From: Biomphalaria glabrata
Lineage: Eukaryota > Mollusca > Gastropoda > Planorbidae
Reading direction: 5' to 3'
Assembly: GCF_947242115.1 (NCBI RefSeq)
Contig: NC_074720.1
Coordinates: 44,233,529-44,297,528 of the forward strand
DNA: 64,000 nucleotides
A model generated the notes under the pieces. The model did no database searches. It had not been told where the DNA came from and saw nothing but the letters and a program-made list of their open reading frames with translations. Shown one piece after another: positions 29,701 through 41,700 of the stretch. A program made the position numbers and the translations under genes. Numbering within the stretch: position 1 is the first letter of the stretch; each line of letters opens with the position of its first letter.

Positions 29701-32700
29701 CAGACAGATGATTGTGCCGTACTTGTGCAATCATAAGAAACAGAATATGTGTTCTCGTCTATAATAAGAATTGTCTTCCAGTCCGAAGATTGAGGAGTGC
29801 AGTATGTCAGGTGGTTATGGAGTCCCAGCTGCGACCTACATATTTTGCCACATCCAGCACAGCCATAACCGCTGTCCGCCGCTGGTCGATCTGGTTTGTT
29901 GTTGTTTTTTTTGCCGTCTACATCGGCAGCGGATATTCTTTTGATCTTAAATGTGTAACCCGCGGCATTGGGTAGAAATGCCCAGCTGTTTCGTTTGGAA
30001 GCCGCCTGATGCCAAGTGCCCATCTCTGTGTCAGTTAAAGCGATTCGGCACCTAAAGGGGATTTTAAAGTTTTTTTTCGGCGTTTATTTGCATACCGTAT
30101 GCTGCGGAAGTCTTGTCAATGCGCATCACCAAGTCAGCTAGTTCTTCTTCTGTCCCTGCTAGGCCATCAATGTCATCTGCGAAGCGCAATTTAGTAATTC
30201 TTCTTCCTCCAATGCTTACAGTACCTTCATAGCCCTCGATATTCCATTATCCTTTCAAGGAAGATATTGAAGAGTGTTGGTGAAAGTAGGCAGCCCTGTC
30301 TTACTCCAACTGTGGTTTCGAACCAGTGCCCAATGTTATTGTCGAAGTACACCGCACTGGTGGCCTCTTTGTAGAGGTTCTTGATAACTTGTTTTTGTTT
30401 ATTACTATCTATTACAATAGTCTAAATGTCGCTACACTTATTGACACTACCTGCAGACTTCTCGCACAAAGACATGTACAGACTTGAGCACGGGTTGTCA
30501 GCCAGCAAATAAATGTCTTTGGGCGTTGCGGTAGGAGCGCCCATTAAAACCTCCGTGGTAAGCCGGACACAAAGACCAGTTAGATTCGGTTCTCCATCTA
30601 TCCACATTCCAGTCATAGGTTCAGTCCCGGCTCTGTTCCAGTGAAACTCTGGAGAGAGAGAGAGAGAGAGTGACAGAGAATGATGCTTCAAACACGCAAA
30701 TATTAACATACATTTCTGGGTGTCATTTAATGTCACTAAGTTAAGGTTGTGTTCCGAAGATGAGTTTACTAATCTAGTCTTAGTTGTGTTTATTCACTAG
30801 GGCAAACACATAACATCCTTCAGCTTCCTCAGAGTCTTACTACTAAGTATACCAGTCCTTTGCTACTTAACCCGAATGTGGACCAACGACAGCCTTCCCC
30901 GCTTCGCTCCAGGTCCCTACTACAACCTTCAGGCAGCACCAAAAGCAGGCCTATTAGTTTCCCAAACATTCAGACTCTTCACAATCCCTGATGCACTGTT
31001 CTTCTCTCCATTCTGGTGTCTTCCTGTTTACGTTCACTAGTGCGCTAGTGCGCACCTCAAGCACTGGTGCAAGGCAGGGTGACAACAACATATCTTGTGC
31101 AACAGTAGTACAATACATAAGGCAGTTGATACATCTTTGAAAGTGATAATACTAAATCCTGATAAGATTTTTAAAATCTCCCCAGATTGTTCGCCTTCAC
31201 GTCTGCTGGACCACGTGACAAGTGTTCTTTTCACACTTCACTGACCAGACATTTATTAACATCACACACACACACACACACACTCTCACACACATGTATA
31301 GGGGGCCTACATATACTAAAAAAAAAACACTACCGATTGCGCCCCCTACTAATTAACTGTTATACCAAAGTCAGAAATGGATCATATTGCCAATGTCATA
31401 TCTATATGTAAAATGAGTGGCTAAGTGGCAAACAGCGTGGCTACCTATCAAAGAGGGCTCGAGTTTGAACTCCGTCTCGAATTGTGATTGTGTTCATCTC
31501 GAATCATAGTCGAGACTTAGATCTAGGCCAGCAGACGTAGTCCCATAGAGCTCTTCTTTGTTGGCGATTATATCCGTGGTGCTCTATCTCTTCTATATAA
31601 TTTACGATCTCATGTTTAATTCATGATGGTTGTCACGTGACCGTTTGTTTCGTTGTTTTCTCAATAAGATCACGTGACTAAATGTTGTTTGTTTACGATT
31701 GGTGAATGAGGTCCATTCTCCTCTAATAAAATGTTCTCTTTGAGTCCCGTTCGAGGCCCCCACCAATCGAAGGCCCTTTGCGGCTGCCTTGTTGGCCTAT
31801 GCTTAAGGCCGGCCTTGTATTTATTCAGTAGTCTTGGCATGCTATGAGCATGATAGTCGCGCTAACAAAAACAGTTTTATTACTAATAGTATTCTATTAT
31901 AACAAATGCTATCAACAAACTGTAACAGTCGAAGTTGTCTTTTGTTATTACATTCGTTGTATTAATCTAGTCAAGACTTTAAACTCGACTAATAGACATC
32001 AGTTTCCCTAGCTGACTAAGTGTGTGTGTATAATGTGTGTATGTATATACATGACTAGTGACTTGCGCTGGGATTTTATATTTAAGTGAGGAGGATTCGC
32101 GCAACACTTCGACCTCACTCTCTCGCCCTTCTTCTTCTTCTTCTTCTTCTTCGTTCTCATTGTTATGTTGGAGTGTTCAGATGACTAGACCAATACATGA
32201 GATGAACTGCGCAGTGGTTTCCAAAACAGGGAGCTCTCCATATAGTTTCCTTTCTATTGGGGTGATTTGGGGCCAATGTCTTATACGGGCCTCTTGGTAT
32301 AGAGAGCAGTTTTGGAGGACGTGGTCGGCATTCTCTGGTGATACTCCACTTGGGCAGATTTCACTGGTTCCAATTTTGAGCTTCCGGTAGATGTGTTGTC
32401 GCATTCTGTTCTCTCGCCCTAAAGCCCATCCTTTTCCGGAAGCAAGATTTGGTCAAGACGTCCGGGGACGAGTTTGGGTGCAGTGGATGACCAGAGACTT
32501 TCTGTGTGTCTTGTCCTGCTAAACTCACATGACTTGTAAATTGATAAAGCTAATGAACCTCATTCACCAATCGTAAATAAACAACATTTAGCCACGTGAT
32601 TCTCTTATCTCTTCTATACTATACTACAGTCCATAAAGGCTGTCACGTGATATGTTTTTTTTTCATTGTTTTATCAATATTATCACGTGGCTAAATGTTG

Positions 32701-35700
32701 TTTGTTTACGATTGGTGAATGAGGTCCATTATAACGTCTAAACTCATCAGTCTAAATATAGACTCGTGTTTATATGTGTGTGTGGGGGAGGTGCATATTT
32801 AACGATGAATCATTATTACGTCATGAATAATAATAATAATAAGGCGTGTCTTCGAGTCCGAAGATTAACGAGGAATATAGTATTTCCAGTGGCTACGCTG
32901 CCCCAGCGGTGACCTACATAGTTTGCAACATGCAGTGCAGACATAACCATTGTTTGCGCCAGTGGTCGATTTAGATTTTCTTTTCCCCGTCTAATTCTGT
33001 CCTCATCAATAAGTCATCAATAATTCCACTATAAAGGATTTTAAAAAATACAAAAAAAACACTATTCTTAAATCAAATTACATTTAATAATCCTATCGTT
33101 ACGTAGTGTTTAAACTCACTAATCTGAAGAGCTTCTTGGTTGAAAAGTCAAACGACTTACTTCCTGAGCCATTGTTGAAGTTCAGACCCAGCCAGAAACT
33201 GGAACTGCTACCATTCGCTAAGACCTGAATGTAACTCAATTCTTCCAGGGTGTTCAGTTCTGCCAAGTACGAGCCTAGAGAATTAATCAAGATAGCAATA
33301 TTTCTTTGTTCATTTAGGCCTAAACAAACAAAAACTAAATACGTCAAGGCTACGTGTCGAAGAACTTCTAATACTACTTCTTATAATATGTCTAATGCTC
33401 TTCGGTAAAATTTGTTTACAGAGAGTATATCTATATTAGTGATTTTATCACCAAAAGTTAACCAGAGTAATCTTCTCTTTGCTTACGCTGTGATTTTTTT
33501 TTTTTTTAATATCCCTATAACGTTCTTTAAATTACTCAAAATACAGTTGAGTGAGAGAGAGAGAGAGAAGAATAGAAAGCGTTATGAATGAATACAGTGC
33601 CCAGGAGCTGTGAAACGCAAGTTGTGGGCCGGACTGTATGCCAAAGCCGATTTGACTCCCAGTTCGTTTCTGATGGTGGCGACATAGTGGAAAATAAAGA
33701 AACAGGTATGAAAAGAAAGAATGATCGGCGAGATTTTGAACTAAATCAAAAAAGTACACAATAGCAAGGACGCCATATTGAAAAATCACTGCTTCTAACG
33801 AAATTAAAAACATTTCTTTGTGTTACAAACAAGAAAAAAATATATAAATTTGATTTTACTTGCTGCAAAGTTAAAAAAAAAAAAAAAGATTTATTAACTC
33901 TTTCTCTCCTAACTGACGATACCAGCGTTGATTCCGCCAGAATGTGGTAAATAATTACGGAGAGAAAGAGTTAAGAAAGTTCTCATATCAACCGTATTCT
34001 TTACACCGGATACACCCAAAGTGTTCTTATGTATATCGATTAGCCTCAATGTATGAAAATCGACAATGTTTATAGTGTATGGGCTAATTATTGGCTGCAC
34101 ATATCTTTCTTCATTAACAAATTAGCGAAAAGACTTCGGGACCTATATTGTGTATATATTTATTTTAAAAAAGTAAGGTATTGTATTAACTACTATCAGC
34201 AGATCTGCACTTACCAAGGGCGGAGCACTCTGAGACGGACGTTTGGTAAGTGATATTTTGCAGACTTGGCATTGTATAACAGGAGCCTTGGTATTCAAAC
34301 CATTTGGCTGAAAGAAATAAGTCAATAAATGCATTTGAAATCATTGCGGGAGCCCAAAACTTGTTTAAAGTGGCCCATCTTCCAATGAGGTTTTTATGAA
34401 AAAAATATTCTGGTAGGGCGAAAATGTTTCTCCATTTTACAGTAGAGCATTCTCCCATAGATGTTTTTATTACTGATTTATGACTCAGACTAAGACTGAT
34501 TTATGACTAACATTAAGATTGATTTATAACTAAGACTGATTTATGATTAAGATTGATTTAAGACTAATACTAATTTATAACTAAGACTGTTTTATGACTA
34601 AGACTGATTTATTGATTAAGATTGATATATGACTAAGACTGATTTATTAGTAAGACTAAGACTGATTTATTGATTATTATTGAAAATTTGTTGTGGCTAG
34701 TAGTTCTTTTATTACCTTGCAAACTTTGCATATGTGGAACCAAAAACTAGACTGGGTGAACATGTATCTCGAAAACGGCTCTAAAAAATTTTCTTAGAAA
34801 TTTTATAGTTTATGTATCTCTTTGAGAAAAAAAAATTATTAGCTAATTGGCCACGCAGGGAAAACTCTGGTTTACTCGTTATAATCATATGTTTCCCCCC
34901 TCTGGCCAAACTGTCAAATTTCTAAAAAAAATAATTTAAAACCGATTCCCTGTCCAGTTTCTTCCTATGAAGAATTGGCAAGCTGATAAGAGGGAAAGTA
35001 AAAAAGATGGTTTGATTTGGACTAGATCTAAAGTGCATAACATGTGAGGTTTGGAAAATGGGGAATATTTTCAATATGGAGATCAAAGATTTGGCAGAGC
35101 TCTAGACCTACGCCGAAGAAACCAGTTTTAGAAACCCTCTTCTAGTGTACTGTTTGTTTTCAATATGAGATCGATGACCAATACTAGAGCTCAATAAAAA
35201 GCCCAGAGAACAAAGAAGACAATTATACATGGACTGATATTGATAATCATTAATTGACAAGTCACACACAGAGTAGTTGAATAAAAACTAAAGTTTGTTG
35301 GCCAAAGTGGATTGACTCAAATCTTTTTTGCAGCGTTAAAAGTAGTTTGGCAATGACGTAAAGTGAATGGACTTTATACAAATGTAGGTCACTGGCTCAG
35401 TAGGTGGTAGTGGGTATTTGAATATCCTGTGTTAAAAGTTTAGCCTGATGAAATTCTGGTTGGTCTGATGACTGGTTGCGTGAATTGCGCTTTGGATGTC
35501 ATCACGATGATTCCAAATTTGAACCTTTCCAACTTCCATCTCTTGTCGTCTGCTGGAGCTTTGGACCAGGACTTTATAATCTTCAATTCTGAAGGAACGC
35601 CCAAAACGTAAAAAAGAGTTTTTATTTTGTGACAGCAAATCTGGCAGATCATGTTGTGTACTTGAGCCCGTTACTTAATGTACAGCTAATATGACAAACT

Positions 35701-38700
35701 TAGGCCAGATTTTTATCAAACATCAACCAAAAATAAGCTTCACGGTCAACTTTGTTATGATACATCAAAAAAAAAAAGTTTTTCTTTTCAAACTATAATA
35801 TGTAATTGGGCGGGGTTGTTTTTTTTTTTTTTTTTTTTGGTAAACTCAAACTAAGATTCGACGCTGATTCGGTTGAGACGATGACCCAAAGAAAAAAACA
35901 ACTGATTATTTAAATTTTTTTCCACTTTATTAATTTTATGGCTCACACTTCACAGCAAAGTGATTCATTGTTTGACCTTTTTAAAATGTCCTGCCCCAGC
36001 AGGGCATGTCAGTCTAAATTCACATTTTCGTCCATAAAGCCTACAGTTGATGGAGTAGTTTTTTTTAATGAAATTTATTCGTCTTTTGCTCCAGCAAGTC
36101 AATTAACATTAGAAGTACACGATCGTTTAGTCATTTCTTTTACACAATTTGAAGTTTGATCATAGACTCTTGAATAATTAAATTTAGTAAAATACTCTGA
36201 AAGACACAAAGATAAAGGCACATTCCTCGTCCCATTTGCTAGGACAAATTTGTACAAATGCTCCTTCTTCCCTAGTGCTATTAGAGCATGGAATGGGTTG
36301 CCTGAGCTAGACAGGAAAACCAGTGACTTGGCAGAATTTAAGTCATTGGTTAATATGCATGACTAAATGCATGACGCGTAGGACGTAATCATCTTCTTTT
36401 TTGAAGTAACGTCTGTATGATATAAGATAAGATAGTGCTTTAGCTTTTGTACTGCTGAATCTGTACAACGTTGTCGTTTTTGTTGTTAAATTGTATCAGA
36501 AGTACAAAAAAATATCTCTTAAAATTCTTTCCCTATCTTTATTGCTGCACTCTTCTGCCTATGTATTATCAGCTTATTTTTAAACAATTTATATTGTTGT
36601 AACTTTAAGAGACAGCTCAACAAAAGGAAACTCAACAGAACAGTTCATTAAAGCTCTATTATCTTAAATATCATAAGGCCAATAGAGACAACGGTCACAC
36701 AGGACACGAGGTTCTCACATTTATGCCTTGGACCCTGTTCAGCTCACACTTTAGGCTCAATGTCTCTCTATAACAATCTTACTTTCTCTCGTACAAGACA
36801 GTGCATAATATAGTGCGGGAGGCCATGTGCGAGGCAGTCACAACAATATAGATACATTATTCATGTAACAGACTTAAGAGAATTCATGTATTTCATTATG
36901 TCTTGGATCACTTGTGCCCTGTGGTCATGTAGCTTCTGTAACAGAATTTATGCATAAACAAAAAAAAGTTATTTGACAGTCACATTTCTTATCTGCCCCT
37001 GATGCTAGTAGATAAATCTCTGTCTTCGCCATAATCATTTATCAGCCAATCGATCATATGTACTCTCGTGGCTTGTCTTTGTAAAGATTCTGACAATGTT
37101 TCAATTAGACTCGTTTTCAATCCATAATCAATAAAAATGTATTATCCCATTTTCTGACACCATTTTAAATAAAATATAAAATATAAGTTAAAAAGGACAA
37201 ACTACCAGGCAAATGTAAAAACACACATACTTTAAGTTTGATCATTCATCTTAGATTAACAAACTACACGCACACACTTCTTAATCCTCTTAGAGAACTC
37301 AATAGCATTCATAACAACGTCACGTATCAACAGAGAGTATCAACAGAGAGACATCAATCTAGACTCGATATTAAATCCTAGAAACCAAAAACCGAGAAAA
37401 TATTATTAGAAACAAATTGTGTTTATTTGAGATTTTTTTATACATGCAATCACTCCCGTTTCGCTATTATTTTTGTGTGTATTCGGTTTATAAAATATTT
37501 ATTTACAAAATAAATGAGGTGTAGATACGCTTGAAATTTTTCCTTAAAATTTTTTTTTACACTTTCTAGCTGTGCAGAATTATATTTTTTTTAAGCTCTT
37601 GCGATTGTAGCTTTTTTTTTTAACTGGCAACATTGACGTTTTACTTAACCTTCCTGGCATGGTTTAGTTTATCTGGACATCTCCAAATTTTTTAGCATGC
37701 ATTTTGGTAATGTTATAAACTGTGACGTCTGAATGTGATATCACTTTTAGAGTTCAAGCCAAGACTATAAACCTAGACCATAAACATAGACTTTAAACCC
37801 AGACTAGATCTATACTTCTGAATGAAATCAGGTCAATCTCTTGAAATGTATTCCTGTAAACGTTACGTAGGCCTACACGGCTTGTTACTTGTATCGAATT
37901 TCCTAAGAGGTTAATTAATTCAAATCATATCTAATTTTAACAGCAATCAACGAAAGCCACATACATGTATATAAACAAGAAAACTTAAGCCCGAAAATAA
38001 CTTTTTTTTTCTACTTCGCCTAGGTCAAACAACCGTCAAAATAGAGAGTCGAGAGGTGTCTCTGTTAGCCATTTATAGGCACAGAACTTTTGATCTACTT
38101 GTCGTGGAAGTCTGACTGGCCCATTGGTGCCGGAAGTGGAATTCAATAGACTTCCTGCAGCATGATTTCGCGATTAGCAGAAGTCAACGTATAATAGATT
38201 TTATTTATACTTTTATTATAAGTGTGTGTGTGTGACTTACGGTATTTGTTTAGGCCCCCCCCCCCCCAAAAAAAAAAAATTGTTTATGCTATAAAGTTTA
38301 CGTCAAAGTTACGTTGTATATTTACCAAAAATTGCATAAATATCTAATAGTAAACTACTTAACTCTTTCTCTCCTAACTGATGATACCAGCGTTGGTTCA
38401 ACCAGAATGTGGTAAATAATTACGGAGAGAAAGAGTTAAGACGTCTGTATTGTACTAGTTTATTGATTGTGGTACCGACGTTTCGGTGAAAAGTAAGCGG
38501 AACAACTCTGCAGGTTAGGTGCCCTAAAAATAGAAACATAAATTGTCTTCAAAAATAAAAGCGAGAAACACTTAGCATATTAGATTTTCAAACCTAATTT
38601 ATTTCTAAATAATGTTCTGTTATTTTGTTTAATTGCCGCTTCATCATCTCGTTTGCGTCAATGGCTTTTACTTCTATATATAGTCGCTGTGTGTGTCTAG

Positions 38701-41700
38701 GTTTGTGTGTCTGAGTTTGCTCGCAGACTTCTGATTGTTGGAAAAAAGAAAAACAGAAAAGCTGTTTCAAGATGATTGCCTTATTCATAATGCTGTATAT
38801 TTCTGAATAGCTCTGACTCTCACCTACACCAAATTTAAAGCAAATAAATTTCTATTCAAAATATCTTGAATGAAGTCGTAAAGCCCATCAGTTTTCTTCT
38901 GTTGTTTTGTTTTTGTTTGTTTGTTGTTGTTTTTTTTTGTTTTATTTTTCAGCCGGCTGAGAAATGATGTGGCATGTAATCTCTATAATCTATGAACAGC
39001 AGTCTTCTTTTCTCTTTATCCCCCCCTCCCAACCATTAATTCTTTCTCTCCTAATCGACGATACCATCGTTGATTTAACCATCATTATATATAACTCTTT
39101 CTCTACGTAAGTATTTATCACATTCTGGTGGAATCAACGCTGGTATCGTCAGTTAGGAGAGAAAGAGTTAAAGAAATATTTAATTTTAAAACCCTTTCTT
39201 TATGTTATATAGAAGGAGCATGCATTCCCCTTTAATCCTAGACCAAATAAAACATTTTCTGATCACAATGAAACAAAGCTATTAATATATAAAGCTAAAG
39301 CATAATATGGGAAGCGTGGTCGAGAGGCCAAGTGGCTTGGCTTGCCTACCTAGAAGGGGGCTCGAGGTTCGACACCCGACTTGGGCAGAGTTGTGTTTAC
39401 TGAGCGCCCTCCCACCCCCCACTGGTCCAAAAGCGCTCTGAGCATGCCATAAGCATGAAAGTAGCGCTATATAAAAGCTATAATAATAAATACTAATGAG
39501 CAAAAGGAAGAATTCCGTCTGAATGTGAAACAATAATTACGGAGGGGAAAGTGTTAATATGTATGCGCCCGAAATAGTGTGTTGTTGCTTGTTTTTTTGG
39601 CTTACTTCAGCCGTTGAACTTTTTTCATGTGACTGTAGAGCTCTATTCTGGAGAGGCGTTACCACCCCACATGTAACGCAAATAAAGTTGGCATTCATTT
39701 TGGCGGTAGAGGAACCAGACGTTTTTTGTGTTTTTTTAGTTTGGACATTATCTACCTGCTATTAAAGTAATTTATGTTGATTAAAGACTTGAACTAATTT
39801 GAAGTCATTGGTTTTCTTGGCTGTTTCAGACAAACCCACCCTTTTGATCATCAAAATACAATCTGGGCCGGTCTTAGGGCCACTGCAACCTATGCGGTCG
39901 CAGTGGGCCCCGCGCTTTCATAGGCCCCGCGCTAATTCTAGGTGTAAGTATTAAATTGCAAAATATATACGAAAAATTCATGGAAATCTCCTGAATTTAT
40001 TAAAATCTCCTGAAAACTCATAAAAATCTCCTGAAAAGTAGACAAAATTGTCATTGGTGTGCGTCATTCATTGCGGAAAACGCCAATCCTACGCGCGATA
40101 AAAGAAAAAAGGCATTGTCAGCTTTCAAGTAATAAAATGTAATAATCGGGCGAATTTTCCCCTTAATCGGAAGCTACAATACTTTATTTACTTTTATAGT
40201 TACTGGCATATAAATATGCCATAGGTTGCATGGTTCGTAAAGTAAAGTTAATTTGATCGCAATTTTGTACTTAGTAAAGTTGATTTTTTTTTTCTAATAC
40301 AAAATCTTAATTTTCACTTATGATCCTTATTCCCACCCAGACTAGGCCCCGCAATTGTCAGGATCGGCCCTGAATACAATGTTGTATAAATGTCTGTCAT
40401 GTTAAATTCAAATTATGTAACTTGTGTAAGTAAGTCCATCGTATTCTCAACTCAAGAAAACATTAAGAAACTGGAACAGACACAAAATAGAGCAGTGAGA
40501 TTCATAACAAACAAATATTCACATTTGAGTAGAGTAACACCTTTAGTAAAATCACTAAATTTAGAAAGCCTTCAGGACAGAAGGCTCAAAAGTAAAGTAA
40601 AAGTAAATTATACATAAAACACTGAACCATAATCTTTAAATACAAAAAACAAAATTTAACAAAATACTCAGAAAGACACAAAGATAAAGACACATTCCTC
40701 GTTCCATATGCTAGGACAAATTTGTACATATACTCCTTCTTCCCTAGTGCTATTAGAGCATGGAATGGGTTGCCCGAGCAAGCCAGGAAAACCAGTGACT
40801 TAGGAGAATTTAGGTCATTGGTTAATATGCATGACTAAATGCATGATGTGTAGGACGTAATCATCTTCTTTTTTGAAGTAACGTCTGCATTATATAAGAT
40901 AAGAAGATAAGATTTAAAAAAAATGTTTTTTTTTCCTCTATTCATTTATATTCATTTCATTTATACCGTTTGATCGTCTTAAGAGCTGAGCCGAAGGCTC
41001 TTCGAGCTCTAAGTTTGAAAAAAAAACTGTTTGAGCGTCAAACGGTAAAACCCTGTGTGAACACACAGTTCTGTATGGAAGAGACCCAAGTCAATGCCTA
41101 TGTAAAGCATTGCTATCTCCGATGCATCTGGCCCCCAACGCATGGGCTAGACACGGCCGAAGGCCGAGTGCACCGGGAACCTCCGCCATTTTCCTTCGTT
41201 ATACCAAGCTAACTGTCGGGGACCCGCCATTTATGTCACGGTCCCTTTGAGGAACAGCGCATGGATTGGTGACAGGTTTGTGGGGACTTTTTTACAACTC
41301 CGCCCGTGCAATGAGTGGACTCTCGTCTACCCGTGGGCATCTCCACGGGAGTCTTGTGTTGCTACCCATTTAGCCTAGCCACTTCCTCTAATGGCCGTTT
41401 CCACGCGGGCGCCACGATGAGGCAGGGCAACGTGCTCTTACCTACTATATGTCTAGTCCAGTTATTACGCAGTTTGCGGTCTCAGGTTCACGTGGACCGC
41501 GTGACCTAAATCTGTACGTTGATCTAGATCACTTTAAAAGGTCAATGACTGATTTCATAAAATTTTCCTCCTGAAACAATCTCTAGACGTATTTAGGTTA
41601 TTTGTTCTCACTGGAAAATTGTGGCCGCGGTAATCACAATACTTTTAAGTTAATGCGTCAACCAATAGGAGGTATAATAAAGACACGCTGTCAATGTTTT

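Noticed and set aside
32058-32390. 110-codon plus-strand frame rich in serine
   Set aside because: It is antisense to a LINE ORF2 end and its (TTC)n tail; the serines come from the microsatellite.
35938-36159. 73-codon frame in lectin intron 1
   Set aside because: No recognised motif, no splice context, and on the strand opposite to the gene.
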